From contig NZ_RQXV01000002.1 of assembly GCF_003858655.1 (NCBI RefSeq), forward strand, positions 1-64,000: a DNA stretch of 64,000 bases. The letters run 5' to 3'. Below the pieces are notes generated by a model. The model ran no database searches. It was not told the origin of the DNA and was given only the letters and a program-made list of their open reading frames with translations. The translations under genes and the position numbers were made by a program. Positions 1 through 11,043 of the stretch are shown here, piece by piece. The DNA is from Amphritea balenae (GTDB lineage Bacteria > Pseudomonadota > Gammaproteobacteria > Pseudomonadales > Balneatricaceae). The number at the start of each line of letters is the position of its first letter. Positions within the stretch are counted from its first letter, which is position 1.

Positions 1-2
1 CG

Positions 3-3000
3 CTGAGTGGCCTGGATATCGGCAGTGATTACGAGAATGCGTTCTACAGCTTTGATGGCACGAACTACACGCCGATCAGCAGCCCGATTACGCTGCCAGC
101 CGACGGCAGTGGTGTGGATGTGTACATCAATGTACTGGACGATCTGGTTACCGAAGCAGATGAGCAGTTCACGCTGACCGCGACGAACACGGCGGATGCG
201 ACCGATACAGCGAGTGCGCAGGCGACCATTCTGGATAATGATCAGCCTCCGACACTTGATTTAGATTCAAATGACAGCACGGATACTGGAGCTAATTATC
301 AGGTCAACTTTACCGAGAACGGTGGTGCGGTTGCGATAGCGGATCTGGATAGTAGTATCACGGATGTTGATGACAGTAATATCGAAAGTGCAACGATCAC
401 ACTGACGAATGGTCAAGTGGGTGATGTTCTGGCGGCGGGTCTACTGCCAGCGGGAATTACGGCGAGTGTCGTCGGTAATGTTGTTACCCTGAGTGGTAGT
501 GCGACGCTGGCGTCTTACGAGACGGCGATCGAATCGATTACCTTTAATAACACCAGTGAGAATCCTAATACCACGGATCGTATTATCGAAGTAGTGGTGA
601 ACGACGGAGGTAAGAGTTCAAATATTGCTATTGCAAAAATCACCGTGGATGCGGTGACCGATGCGATAACGGATCTGGATGAGAACGTTAACACCAACGA
701 AGATACCGCGATCAGCGGGGGCGACCTGTTCGCCAACCTGACCGATACCGATAGCAGCAGCCATACCCTGACCGGCGCGACCGTCGATGTGGATGGCAGC
801 GGCAGCCAGACCGCCCTGGTACTGGGTAGCGTTACCGCGCTGGTTGATAGCGATAGCAACCCGATCGGTGATCTGACCGTGAATGCCGATGGTAGCTACG
901 ACTTTACCCCGGCACCGAACTACCACGGCAGCGTACCGGTGGTGAGCTACAGCCTTGTGGATGATAACGATCCAACCGATACCGCCAGCTCAACGCTGGC
1001 GATCACCGTGGATGCGGTGACCGATGCGATAACGGATCTGGATGAGAACGTTAACACCAACGAAGATACCGCGATCAGCGGGGGCGACCTGTTCGCCAAC
1101 CTGACCGATACCGATAGCAGCAGCCATACCCTGACCGGCGCGACCGTCGATGTGGATGGCAGCGGCAGCCAGACCGCCCTGGTACTGGGTAGCGTTACCG
1201 CGCTGGTTGATAGCGATAGCAACCCGATCGGTGATCTGACCGTGAATGCTGATGGTAGCTACGACTTTACCCCGGCACCGAACTACCACGGCAGTGTACC
1301 GGTGGTGAGCTACAGCCTTGTGGATGATAACGATCCAACCGATACCGCCAGCTCAACGCTGGCGATCACCGTGGATGCGGTGACCGATATCCCTGAATTC
1401 CGTTCCGGCAGCGATGTTGAAGGCGATGCTCCGAATGCAGACAGCTACGACTTCGGTAGCTTGCCAGAGGGCAGCACTAGCGGTACTCCAGTGGGTAGTG
1501 TTATTGCAGACGATGCAGATGGAGATACTCTGAGTTACCGTTTTGCCAATGGCACTCAGACTGATGGCGTATTCACAATTGATTCTATCAGTGGTGAGAT
1601 TACACTGAATCAGGATATCGATGATGGAGATCTGGGTAACTACAACCTGACAGTCGAAGTATCCGATGATAACTTCGCAACTCCGGCAGGAGATACTGCT
1701 GCGGTAGCGATTGAGCTTACCGATGCCACGGTTTATGCCACTCTTATTGGCCCTGGTGATGTTGTTGAAGGTGATACAACATCTGCATACACCATTGAGT
1801 TACGTGACATTAATGGTAATCCAGTCACAGTTTCATCAGATACTGAAGTCACTATTTCATTCGCTAACATTACTGCAGATAACGGTGACTACGCATACAG
1901 TACACCGGGTAATAACACCCAGGTATATACCATCGATTCGGGAAGTTCTTCGACCACATTTACGGTTGCTACAAATGGAGATGGGCATGTTGAAGATGAT
2001 GAAAGCTATACAGCAACAATTACGGCGGTAGAAGATACCGGTGAGTTCTATGATCTTTCTGTTGCAGGATATACAGATAGTAGTGCTACCGCGCATGTGA
2101 CTACTGTTGAGACTGTAATTCTCAATGATGACTTCTCATTTACTACGACTAGCATCGCTGCAGACGATGATGATGTAGATGAGAATACTGACACTGATCT
2201 TAGCAATAATGTTTCGATATCTGGCTTAATCAACAATATAGGTACGGACCTTCACTTATCCATTGATGACAGTTTGTCACTTGATAGTAATGGAGATCAG
2301 CTTACTTCAGGTAGTAAGGCTATCTCTTACTCATGGGATCAGCCAACCAATACTCTCAGGGCAACTATTAACGGTGGTGTTGATACAGTATTTACCGTAG
2401 AGATTGATAGTTCGACAAATACGGGTTATGCGTTTACCCAATATATGCCTATTGATCATCCAACAGGTGCTGGTGAAAACGATATAGTTATTCCGCTAAC
2501 CCTTCAGGTGCTCGATTCAAATTTTGATCCTCTGAATACTGACCAGCAGACGGCGAGTCCTTTAGACGTTGAGTTTAGTATTACTGTAAACGATGACGTT
2601 CCTTTAACAATGTCGTCCAATGTTAGTTTGGATAATGCCGTGTTCCACGATCTGATGGTTAACGGAAGCTTTGAAGACAATAATGTTAATAATAGTGTGA
2701 AAGATCCTGGTGAAATTCAAGACTTTGGTACCTGGGGGCTGGTAAGGGAGTTAGATGGTTGGACCACGGATGCCCCTAATCCAGCAATGGAGTTGCAACG
2801 AGACAAGTTCCCCGCTCAAGATGGCGTCTCTTATATTGAGCTTCAATCAATTGTTACGGCTGGTGCAACTGATGCAAATGTCCAGATGTACCAGGATGTT
2901 AACTCTATCAAAGGTGTAGAGTACGATTTCTCATTTTATTACAAACCACGTAACAGTAAATCGGGTGATGGCCGGATGAAAGTGGTTTGGGAAGGTGAAG

Positions 3001-6000
3001 ATATCCTTACTGTTGATGGTGCGCTTGGTGATTCTTTTCCTTATAGCGTTAATGCTTCGTCTGGCTATAACGTCTCTACTACGGACGCAGGAAATGGCTG
3101 GATGCAGGTTAGCGTTGCTCTGACTGCGACAGTTGATGGTGGCAGAATAGAGCTACATGGCTTGGATGATGTTGACAGAGGACAGGGTGGAAATATTACG
3201 CATGGTGCTTTTGTCGATAATATATCAATGGTTGGCAGCTCGGTAAGTTATTCCGGCAATCTGGACGGGGTGACTGAAGCCCTCTTTGGCGCTGATGGGC
3301 AGCACGATACAACCCCGTTTACTTGGAATACAGATGTCACGACGCAAAACCTGGCTCCAGATACAAGTATTGTTTGGCAAGCCAACGGTTTGATGTTAAC
3401 GGGTAGTATCGCAGGTACCGCTGTTCTTGAGCTTGAAATAATTGATCTTGCTACGGGTGAGTATCGCGTTTCTCAACTGCAACAGATTCCAGTCGAAGCT
3501 GGTCAGGATAACGTTCTGTTGGGTGTGAATTATCAGCTAATGGATAGTGATGGCGATGCCGTTGTCAGTAATATAGAGCTATCAATAGCCGCTGATCCTG
3601 TGCCTGTCGCTGTTGCCGATAGCTACTCGTTAGTCGAAGACTCCTCTTTGTATACTTCGGTTGCTATAACCGCAGATAGCGTTACCGAAAATGATACCGA
3701 TCCAAAAGGGGAAGGCCTTAGTGTTGTTAGTGTCGCTTCAGATAGCAGTGGCACAGGAATTCAGTCTGTTGACGGTGTAAGCTCTTTTACAACGGCCCTG
3801 GGTGGTTTTGTTGTCATGAGCGCTGATGGTTCATTTGAATATCATGCACCGGTACTTGACCACACGAGCAATGATGTTCTCGAGGATTATTTTTACTATA
3901 CGGCTACCGATGGAACTAACGATTCTGCCTGGACTAAGGTTAGCTTGAATGTCACTGATATCAGTATCAACGCCTTAGATGATAATGAAGCCCTTAACTT
4001 ATTGGCTTCGGCATCTATCGCCGGTGATGTGTTAGCCAACGATCAGATTAAGGATACCCCTGCAACTGTCGTCGGGGTCGAGGTCGGTGATACAGGGAAC
4101 CAGACAACGAGCAATGTTGGTTCAACGATTGAAGGCCTTTATGGCGATTTAACCCTACTCAGTGATGGTAGCTATACCTACACTTCTAACCTTGCGGTAG
4201 GCATGGCCACCGGAGCTGATTTAGGCGAATGGGAAAATGGCAAAGGTATTTTCTACGGCGCTAATGATGCCATTATTCTGAGTGGTGGGGCGCTTGATGT
4301 TGCAAACCTTCCTGCTGCTTACAGCCAGATCGGCTTTCATAATCAATCAGATAGTCTGGGTGTGGATGCGGGTGTTACTCAGCCTGGACGAATTAATGAT
4401 CAGGAGCAGTTGATATACAACTTTGAAGGTCAGGTTAATGTGATTAACGCGACCCTTCAAGATCTTGCTGACAATGAAGTGGTTGAATATCGTTTGTTTG
4501 ATGCAGATGGTGATGCTATCGGTGGTGTCAGAACGATGAACGGTGACGGTACCGATATAATTGCTGTGGGTCCTGATGACATTCCTGCAGGCACTATGAT
4601 TCAGTATATAGCCATAACTGTAGCCGGTCCTGGTCAGGGCATTCGCCTTGAAAGCATTACCTTTGGTTCTAAGGATATCGCTGCAGATAGCTTTACATAT
4701 ACAGCGTTAGATGATGATGGTGATATTGATACGGCGGTCCTTAATATCCATCACAACGCAACTTCTTTAGCAGCTCCTTCGTCAACGCAAACTCATCCAC
4801 CCGTTGCTGGTGATGTAGATCTTGGCGGTATGATGATCAATAGCGCTATCATCGTTACTGAAGCTGAGCTGCTAGCTAATAGTACTGATCCTGATGGTAA
4901 GGATGTATTAAACATCAGCTCTGTGACCGTTGATTCATTGTACGGATCTATAACCGATAACGGTGATGGTACCTGGACTTTCAATCCTGCTGTCGATTTT
5001 GTTGGGCAGGATCTGCCAATAACTTTTGAAGTTACGGATGGTATCTATTTCGATTCAGCAACCGCCATTATTGATGTGCGTGCTGTTAATAAAGTCCCGG
5101 TTGCTAACCCTGATCAATCATACGTTGAATACGGGGATACGGTATCTGGAAATGTCGTAACAGATGCCGGTGGTGCCGATGAACTGTTCGGCGAGGGACC
5201 TGCAACGATTGTTTCTGTCAATGGTAATACTGGTTTTGATGGCAGCGGTAATTTAACTGTTATCGGGACTTATGGCACCTTGGATATCAACCAGGATGGT
5301 AGCTATACCTATACTTCAATATCCAGTGCTGCTGTTCATGATGGTGGTGGCGGTTTACCTAACTGGAGTCAGGTTTCATTTTCTGCGTACTCAGCTGGCA
5401 CTGCTTATGAGTCAAACAATACACTGTTGACCGGGGCTGTAAACGGCTCGGTGTATTCTGATAACAGTGGTAGTGTTCAGGGGATTGGTGTTTCTGGTGG
5501 TGAAGATGGCCGATTAGATAATGACAATGCCAGCGGTGCCGAGGCACTGTTGATGGATCTTGGTGAAAGTGCAACAGAAGCAACAATTACACTGCATAGT
5601 TTTGGTAATGAGAACGGTGTATGGACAGCTTACGATTCAAATCACCAGAAAGTCGCAAGTTCAACGTTCAGTGGAAACACTAATACATACGATGTTGATA
5701 TTGATACGGGCGGGCAGTCATTCCAGTACGTTGTCATGAGTGTGCCAACAGGCGTTCATGCTGATGAGTATTATGTCTATGATATTGATTACACAAGGGC
5801 TGATGGTTTTGAAGATCAGTTTACTTATGTAATAGCCGATGCCGAGGGCGATCAGTCAAATCAAACCACATTGACTATCACCCATGATGCTCCCCAGCCA
5901 ATAGGTCCGGTAACAGATGCTGATATTAACCTTAACCAGGTTGCTCAGAATGCGCCGGCCGGTACTGTGGTTGGTATTACTGCGATTGCAGTAGATCCAG

Positions 6001-8747
6001 ACCCTGCTGATAGTGTTACTTATAGTTTGACTAATGACTATGGTGGCGCATTTGCTATTGATTCTGTTACCGGTGTCATTACGGTCGTAGATTCCAGTTT
6101 ATTTGATCGTGCCAATGATCCTGACCCTAGTGTAGGGGTGCGGGCTTTGAGCTCTGATGGCAGCGCTAACATCAGTACTTTTGCTATTCATTTAACTGAT
6201 GGTACCGTTCCTACAGCGGTTGCTGATGATAATACTGTATTTGAGTCAGCTTTATTGCAGGGTACCGATGCAGGTAGCGGGGCAAATATTGCTACCGGTA
6301 ATCTATATGGTAACGACACTCTTGAAGGGGCTAGCCTGGTATCTATTAATGGTGTGACGCCTGTCGGTGGAACCATTACGGTTACAACTGCTTACGGTGA
6401 ATTGATTGTCGACGCATCCGGTCCTAATGCCGGTGACTATACGTATACCCTTACCGCAGCCACTAGTTTTGGCGTCACCGATCAAGAAGTCTTTAATTAT
6501 GTACTTCAACAGGCTGATGGCGATTCTGCTCAAGCGGCTCTGACGGTAAGTGTCATGGATGATATGCCTGAGGCCACTGATGCTGTGCATAATCTGCAGG
6601 CATCTGGAGGTGTTCTGACATCCAATATCATCATCATTTATGATAGATCAGGCAGTATGAATGGTGATCCTGACGTACCGGGTTACAGTAACCGTCATGA
6701 TCTGGCCGTAGATGCTCTCCACAACATGTTGCAAGGTTATGACGCGATTGGTGATGTAAATGTCAAAATCGTTGACTTTGGCTCATCTGCAGCAGAGTCG
6801 GGTTGGACTGATATCCAGGGCGGTAAAGAGTATCTTCAGGCGGTGCCTGTTGATACAGGTACCGATTATCAATCGGCATTAGAACTGTTGATGTCTGGTT
6901 TCTCTCAGCCATCATCGGATCAGACGATGATCTATTTCCTTTCTGATGGCCATGAAAATGAAGGTAACGTCTCAACAATTGCAGCGCAGTGGGAGGCATT
7001 TGTTGATGCCAATGCTACTAAATCAATAGGTGTTGGTGTTGGTGCTATTAATACAGTTACCCTTAATCAGGGAATTGATGTCGTCGCTTATCCAGATGCA
7101 CCGATTATTATTCAGGATGAGAGTGAACTTATAGGCTCACTTTACGATACAGTGAGTGGTTCAGTTGCCGGTAGCATGTCTGTTCTCGGTGGCGGAGATG
7201 ATGGTATTACTCTGGGTGCCGATGGCGGATATATCAAGTCCATTACCATTGGCTCTGATATATATACCTATAACGGTTCTGATGCGAGCGTCACCTTCAC
7301 TACACCTGAGGGTGGAACCATGCATCTGGACTACCTGACAGGTACGTTTAATTACGATATTGATTTAGACGCAAGTATCATTGGCAAGCAGGAGGTATTT
7401 ATCCTTGTTGGCCGGGATAATGATGGTGATGAGGTTGTATCAAATCTAACGGTTAATCTTAATTTTGATACTAATCCAACCGTTGGTAATGACCATATTA
7501 TTACCAATATTATTGATGCGCCTATCGATGTTGCTAAAGAAGCTCTATTGAATAACGATCAGGACCTGGATGGTGATTCGTTTACGTTCGGAAGTGCTTC
7601 AAACGCTTCAGGAGGAACTATTTCTGAAGATGCTGACAGTATTGAGTTTACACCAGCGTCTCCATATTCAACCGACTTTGGTGCGAGTTATTCAATCATC
7701 AGTGAATCGGGTAGTAACAACTCCATTGCTAATGCTGATGATTTGACTGATCGATCCCTGTTTGGTGCGGTTACAGGGGCCGAAGCTGCCAATGTTGCTA
7801 ATCCTGAGCTGGCAAGTTTGAAATATACAGGTACCATTTCCGATGGTGGAGATGATACCGACTATATAAAAGTGCAACTTAAAAAGGGTGAGATACTGAT
7901 TGCTGATATCGATAATGGCGAAAGTATTCAGCACTCTGAATTGCAGCTTTTTGATTCAAATGGAACTCGGATCCGCCGTACTTATGATTATGACTATGAC
8001 ATAGGCCATGGTGGTGAAGGTTCAATCGATACTGATGATGCATTTATGCAGTTCACTGCTTATGAAGACGGTGACTACTTTGTACGTGTTGGAGAGAATG
8101 GTACCAATGATACTGGTAGCTATGATCTGTGGTTAACTATTGATGATACTAACGTTACTGATGCAGCCTATGACTACTCGATAACTGATGGTGTGTTAAC
8201 TGATACCGGTACTGTAAATATTAGTATTGTCGACAACGCTAAGCTACAAGGCGGCGTGGGTGATGACATTATCATTGGTAAAGATGGACAAAGTAATGAG
8301 TTGTTCGGCGCCGACGGTAATGATGTATTGTATGGCGGTGATGGTAACGACATCCTTACCGGTGGTGCGGGTGACGATCTGTTAATCGGTGGCGCTGGTT
8401 TGGATACCTTTGACTGGAATGGTGGTGATCAGGGAACAGCTGACAGTCCTGCAATAGATACGGTAGGTGACTTCAATGTACTTGAAGATAAACTTGATCT
8501 GAGTGGAATGCTTGATTCGCTTGGTATGCAAGATGGTGATCCTATTGCTGACTATCTGAGTTTGGTTGATAGTGCATCTCAAGTGACTCTGAATGTACAT
8601 GATGGTGCGGATATTACTCAGCAGATCGTACTGGATGATGTGAGTCTGGCTTCATTAAAGAGTGATCTTAATCTTGATGCAGGCTTGACTGATGTACAGG
8701 TACTTAATGAACTGATCAATATGGCCGATCCTAAGATCCTTATTTAA
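3..8747 (+). CDS. Giant RTX adhesin, 5' end missing (LapA-type biofilm/surface adhesin)
   Basis: The frame is open to the left edge, so the N-terminus (including any LapA-type retention module) lies outside the window; about 2,914 residues are visible. It is probably a calcium-binding surface adhesin exported by the type I system encoded next. Approximate order by nucleotide: end of a Calx-beta-like domain (to 243, ending ATILDND); cadherin/VCBS-like repeats, including two near-identical 121-residue units (639-1364); a cadherin-like unit (1390-1710); T1SS-143-like units; a sugar-binding-like module opening with NGSFED (about 2650-3235); more VCBS-like units; a von Willebrand A domain with MIDAS motif DRSGS (DxSxS) at 6642; a PPC-like domain (about 7810-8150); five or six RTX nonapeptides such as GGDGNDIL (8250-8400); and an acidic C-terminal secretion signal. 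Very Asp/Thr/Ser-rich. Domain names come from motif reading, not profile searches. Confidence 0.9.
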   Translation: MSGLDIGSDYENAFYSFDGTNYTPISSPITLPADGSGVDVYINVLDDLVTEADEQFTLTATNTADATDTASAQATILDNDQPPTLDLDSNDSTDTGANYQVNFTENGGAVAIADLDSSITDVDDSNIESATITLTNGQVGDVLAAGLLPAGITASVVGNVVTLSGSATLASYETAIESITFNNTSENPNTTDRIIEVVVNDGGKSSNIAIAKITVDAVTDAITDLDENVNTNEDTAISGGDLFANLTDTDSSSHTLTGATVDVDGSGSQTALVLGSVTALVDSDSNPIGDLTVNADGSYDFTPAPNYHGSVPVVSYSLVDDNDPTDTASSTLAITVDAVTDAITDLDENVNTNEDTAISGGDLFANLTDTDSSSHTLTGATVDVDGSGSQTALVLGSVTALVDSDSNPIGDLTVNADGSYDFTPAPNYHGSVPVVSYSLVDDNDPTDTASSTLAITVDAVTDIPEFRSGSDVEGDAPNADSYDFGSLPEGSTSGTPVGSVIADDADGDTLSYRFANGTQTDGVFTIDSISGEITLNQDIDDGDLGNYNLTVEVSDDNFATPAGDTAAVAIELTDATVYATLIGPGDVVEGDTTSAYTIELRDINGNPVTVSSDTEVTISFANITADNGDYAYSTPGNNTQVYTIDSGSSSTTFTVATNGDGHVEDDESYTATITAVEDTGEFYDLSVAGYTDSSATAHVTTVETVILNDDFSFTTTSIAADDDDVDENTDTDLSNNVSISGLINNIGTDLHLSIDDSLSLDSNGDQLTSGSKAISYSWDQPTNTLRATINGGVDTVFTVEIDSSTNTGYAFTQYMPIDHPTGAGENDIVIPLTLQVLDSNFDPLNTDQQTASPLDVEFSITVNDDVPLTMSSNVSLDNAVFHDLMVNGSFEDNNVNNSVKDPGEIQDFGTWGLVRELDGWTTDAPNPAMELQRDKFPAQDGVSYIELQSIVTAGATDANVQMYQDVNSIKGVEYDFSFYYKPRNSKSGDGRMKVVWEGEDILTVDGALGDSFPYSVNASSGYNVSTTDAGNGWMQVSVALTATVDGGRIELHGLDDVDRGQGGNITHGAFVDNISMVGSSVSYSGNLDGVTEALFGADGQHDTTPFTWNTDVTTQNLAPDTSIVWQANGLMLTGSIAGTAVLELEIIDLATGEYRVSQLQQIPVEAGQDNVLLGVNYQLMDSDGDAVVSNIELSIAADPVPVAVADSYSLVEDSSLYTSVAITADSVTENDTDPKGEGLSVVSVASDSSGTGIQSVDGVSSFTTALGGFVVMSADGSFEYHAPVLDHTSNDVLEDYFYYTATDGTNDSAWTKVSLNVTDISINALDDNEALNLLASASIAGDVLANDQIKDTPATVVGVEVGDTGNQTTSNVGSTIEGLYGDLTLLSDGSYTYTSNLAVGMATGADLGEWENGKGIFYGANDAIILSGGALDVANLPAAYSQIGFHNQSDSLGVDAGVTQPGRINDQEQLIYNFEGQVNVINATLQDLADNEVVEYRLFDADGDAIGGVRTMNGDGTDIIAVGPDDIPAGTMIQYIAITVAGPGQGIRLESITFGSKDIAADSFTYTALDDDGDIDTAVLNIHHNATSLAAPSSTQTHPPVAGDVDLGGMMINSAIIVTEAELLANSTDPDGKDVLNISSVTVDSLYGSITDNGDGTWTFNPAVDFVGQDLPITFEVTDGIYFDSATAIIDVRAVNKVPVANPDQSYVEYGDTVSGNVVTDAGGADELFGEGPATIVSVNGNTGFDGSGNLTVIGTYGTLDINQDGSYTYTSISSAAVHDGGGGLPNWSQVSFSAYSAGTAYESNNTLLTGAVNGSVYSDNSGSVQGIGVSGGEDGRLDNDNASGAEALLMDLGESATEATITLHSFGNENGVWTAYDSNHQKVASSTFSGNTNTYDVDIDTGGQSFQYVVMSVPTGVHADEYYVYDIDYTRADGFEDQFTYVIADAEGDQSNQTTLTITHDAPQPIGPVTDADINLNQVAQNAPAGTVVGITAIAVDPDPADSVTYSLTNDYGGAFAIDSVTGVITVVDSSLFDRANDPDPSVGVRALSSDGSANISTFAIHLTDGTVPTAVADDNTVFESALLQGTDAGSGANIATGNLYGNDTLEGASLVSINGVTPVGGTITVTTAYGELIVDASGPNAGDYTYTLTAATSFGVTDQEVFNYVLQQADGDSAQAALTVSVMDDMPEATDAVHNLQASGGVLTSNIIIIYDRSGSMNGDPDVPGYSNRHDLAVDALHNMLQGYDAIGDVNVKIVDFGSSAAESGWTDIQGGKEYLQAVPVDTGTDYQSALELLMSGFSQPSSDQTMIYFLSDGHENEGNVSTIAAQWEAFVDANATKSIGVGVGAINTVTLNQGIDVVAYPDAPIIIQDESELIGSLYDTVSGSVAGSMSVLGGGDDGITLGADGGYIKSITIGSDIYTYNGSDASVTFTTPEGGTMHLDYLTGTFNYDIDLDASIIGKQEVFILVGRDNDGDEVVSNLTVNLNFDTNPTVGNDHIITNIIDAPIDVAKEALLNNDQDLDGDSFTFGSASNASGGTISEDADSIEFTPASPYSTDFGASYSIISESGSNNSIANADDLTDRSLFGAVTGAEAANVANPELASLKYTGTISDGGDDTDYIKVQLKKGEILIADIDNGESIQHSELQLFDSNGTRIRRTYDYDYDIGHGGEGSIDTDDAFMQFTAYEDGDYFVRVGENGTNDTGSYDLWLTIDDTNVTDAAYDYSITDGVLTDTGTVNISIVDNAKLQGGVGDDIIIGKDGQSNELFGADGNDVLYGGDGNDILTGGAGDDLLIGGAGLDTFDWNGGDQGTADSPAIDTVGDFNVLEDKLDLSGMLDSLGMQDGDPIADYLSLVDSASQVTLNVHDGADITQQIVLDDVSLASLKSDLNLDAGLTDVQVLNELINMADPKILI
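639..1388 (+). repeat. Tandem 363-bp coding repeat in the adhesin, two copies plus a 24-bp stub
   Basis: Copy 1 spans 639-1001 and copy 2 spans 1002-1364. A third start matches for 24 bp (1365-1388) before diverging. By direct comparison the two copies differ at only two bases, both silent third positions (GCC/GCT near 887/1250 and AGC/AGT in the GS of the HGSVPVV motif). Each encodes one 121-residue VCBS-like unit starting [10 protein letters not shown]. Such identity implies recent duplication or gene conversion, and the array could change copy number by recombination. Confidence 0.95.
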
Positions 8748-8752
8748 GGACG

Positions 8753-8786
8753 AAAGAGCAGTCTGTTAACCGACTGCTCTTTTTTT
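8753..8786 (+). terminator. Rho-independent terminator after the adhesin gene
   Basis: An 11-bp perfect stem (8753-8763 with 8772-8782) encloses an 8-nt loop and runs into a T tract. It lies 6 bp after the adhesin stop and separates it from the secretion genes. Confidence 0.9.
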
Positions 8787-8790
8787 GCTC

Positions 8791-8804
8791 TGGATAAAGA
8801 TCAA
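8791..8804 (+). promoter_or_regulatory. Possible FNR/Anr-like site before the secretion operon
   Basis: TGGAT-AAAG-ATCAA matches the FNR consensus TTGAT-N4-ATCAA at 9 of 10 positions. TATTAA at 8825-8830 could be a -10 element, which would place the site near -40, the class II activator position. One mismatch falls in a core base and a single match can arise by chance, so this is weak. Confidence 0.25.
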
Positions 8805-8860
8805 AACATCTGTTTTATACGAGTTATTAAATCGTTGTAGAAAAGAGGAAACAAAACAAG

Positions 8861-11041
8861 GTGACGCAACTTAATACAGACTGGGATTTAGATTCTGGTC
8901 GGTCACAAAGTATCGATCCGTTGCTGGAATCCCTGCTATTGCTGGGTAAGTACTATGGTATGCCTGCCTCTGAAGACTCGCTCTGCAGTGGTTTACCGTT
9001 AGTCGATAACGCGCTTACGCCTGAATTGTTTCCTCGTGCTGCAGAACGGGCAGGGTTATCTGTACGGCTGACAGATCAACGGTTGACTGATGTACACGAG
9101 CTGCTGTTACCTTGTGTTTTACTGCTGAAAAATCGTCGCTGTTGCGTGCTGATGTCACTTGATCAGCAGAGTGGCACTGCCCGGGTTTTACAGCCCGAGG
9201 CGGGTGATGCAGAAGCGGAGTTGAGCATTGAACAGCTAGAGGCTGATTATTCTGGCCACCTGTTCTATGTCAAAAAGAAGTATAAATTTGATCAGCGTAG
9301 CCCTGATGTACTGGATACCAAGAATGAACACTGGTTCTGGGGTACATTTCGTAGTGCAATGCCGATCTATCGGGATGTGCTGATTGCGTCTTTCCTGATT
9401 AACCTGTTTGCTGTTGCATCGCCTCTGTTCGTGATGAATGTGTATGACCGAATCGTACCTAACCTGGCGTTCGATTCACTCTGGGTGCTGGCAATAGGCA
9501 TCTCTCTGGTTTTTCTGTTTGATTTTGTACTTAAACATCTGCGTTCTTATTTTATCGATGTGGCGGGAAAGAAGCTTGATCTGCAGCTATCGGCGAAAAT
9601 CTTTGCCAGGGTAATGGGAATACGAATGGAGGCCCGTCCGCTGTCTGTCGGCGCTTTTGCTAATAATCTGCAGTCTTTTGAGTCGATTCGCGAGTTCATC
9701 ACCTCTGCAACCGTTAGTGCGCTGGTCGATCTACCCTTCGCGGTTATCTTCCTGCTGGTTATCTGGACGGTCGGTGGTCCATTGGTTGCGGTGCCGCTCA
9801 CGGTAATGGTGATTCTGATAGGGTATAGCCTTTATATCCAGAAACCGTTGGCGCAACAGATAGAGATCACCTCGAAACTTTCTTCGCAAAAACAGGCCAC
9901 CCTGGTTGAGGGCCTGAGTGGCCTTGAGGCTGTAAAGATTAATGGTGCGCAAAGCCAGTATCAGGTGATATGGGAGCAAGCTGTTAGTAAGATGGGGCAG
10001 CATGATATTCAGACCCGTAAGCTGGCCAATGGTGCGTCAAGTCTGTCAGCATTTCTACAGCAGATGATGACCGTTGGTGTTGTGGTGATGGGAGTCTACC
10101 TGGTTGCCGCGGGTGAGTTGAGCATGGGCGGCATTATTGCTGCGGTGATGTTAGGCGGTCGTGCGGTTCAGCCGTTAGCTCAGCTATCATTGTTGGCAAC
10201 CCGGTATAATCAGGCCAAGGCATCTATGAGCCTGATTAATCAGGTGATGGAAATGCCTGTTGAACAGGAAGAGAATAAGAAGTACGTAAGTCGCCCCCAG
10301 CTTAAGGGTAAAATTGAGTTTGATAAGGTGAGCTTTGCTTACCCTGGCCAGCAAAGCTACGCACTGCATGAAATCAGTTTCACTATTGAACAAGGTGAAC
10401 GTGTTGCCCTGATCGGTGGTATAGGCGCAGGTAAAAGCACCTTAGAAAAGCTAATTCTTGGGCTTTATCAGCCGACAGAAGGCGATGTGCGAATGGATGG
10501 CGTTAATATCGCACAGCTTCATCCGGCTGATTTGCGCCGGAACATTGGCTGTATTACCCAGGATAACCATCTCTTCTTCGGTAGTATCCGTGACAACATC
10601 ACCATGGGCGCACCTTTTACCAGTGATGAAGCTTTACTAAAAGCGGCTAAGTGGGGCGGTGTTTCGGCCTTTACAGATCACGATCCTGAAGGACTTGAAC
10701 GTCAGGTAGGTGAGGGCGGTCGGCAGCTTTCAGGTGGTCAGCGTCAGGCCGTTTCTGCAGCCCGGGCGATTGTTATGGATCCGCCAATATTACTGTTGGA
10801 TGAACCTACCAGTCAGCTGGATCGTAAGTCAGAACTGTATTTGATGAATAGATTGAAAGAGCTTGATAGCGACAAAACGCTGATTTTAAGCACCCATAAA
10901 TCCAGTCTGTTGGATGTTGTTGATCGGATTATCGTACTTGAAAATGGCCGGTTACTGGCTGACGGCCCCAAAGCGGAAGTTATTACCTGGCTACGTGAAG
11001 GCGTTAATCGTCAGCAACCTGCCCAGAAGGAGGCGAAGTAG
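8861..11041 (+). CDS. Type I secretion ABC transporter (LapB/LssB-like)
   Basis: An inner-membrane ABC exporter subunit that should energise secretion of the neighbouring RTX adhesin. The first ~140 residues resemble a C39-like domain without the catalytic Cys and His of true C39 peptidases, so it would dock substrate rather than cleave a leader. A transmembrane region follows (about 165-440, with segments near LIASFLINLFAVASPLFVM and LWVLAIGISLVFLF). The C-terminal ATPase has Walker A GGIGAGKST, signature LSGGQRQ and Walker B ILLLDEPT. The length, 726 residues, is usual for the family. The start is GTG, set by an AGAGGA Shine-Dalgarno at 8844-8849. The next gene begins 2 bp after the stop, so transporter and adaptor form an operon. 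The lapB assignment rests on context. Confidence 0.92.
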   Translation: MTQLNTDWDLDSGRSQSIDPLLESLLLLGKYYGMPASEDSLCSGLPLVDNALTPELFPRAAERAGLSVRLTDQRLTDVHELLLPCVLLLKNRRCCVLMSLDQQSGTARVLQPEAGDAEAELSIEQLEADYSGHLFYVKKKYKFDQRSPDVLDTKNEHWFWGTFRSAMPIYRDVLIASFLINLFAVASPLFVMNVYDRIVPNLAFDSLWVLAIGISLVFLFDFVLKHLRSYFIDVAGKKLDLQLSAKIFARVMGIRMEARPLSVGAFANNLQSFESIREFITSATVSALVDLPFAVIFLLVIWTVGGPLVAVPLTVMVILIGYSLYIQKPLAQQIEITSKLSSQKQATLVEGLSGLEAVKINGAQSQYQVIWEQAVSKMGQHDIQTRKLANGASSLSAFLQQMMTVGVVVMGVYLVAAGELSMGGIIAAVMLGGRAVQPLAQLSLLATRYNQAKASMSLINQVMEMPVEQEENKKYVSRPQLKGKIEFDKVSFAYPGQQSYALHEISFTIEQGERVALIGGIGAGKSTLEKLILGLYQPTEGDVRMDGVNIAQLHPADLRRNIGCITQDNHLFFGSIRDNITMGAPFTSDEALLKAAKWGGVSAFTDHDPEGLERQVGEGGRQLSGGQRQAVSAARAIVMDPPILLLDEPTSQLDRKSELYLMNRLKELDSDKTLILSTHKSSLLDVVDRIIVLENGRLLADGPKAEVITWLREGVNRQQPAQKEAK

Positions 11042-11043
11042 TT

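Noticed and set aside
515-1289. Long minus-strand open frames within the adhesin repeats
   Set aside because: They come in matching pairs 363 bp apart, exactly following the repeat, and are antisense shadows of the plus-strand coding frame.
639-1388. Direct repeats as a CRISPR array
   Set aside because: The units are 363 bp, contiguous, without spacers, and in frame within a protein gene.
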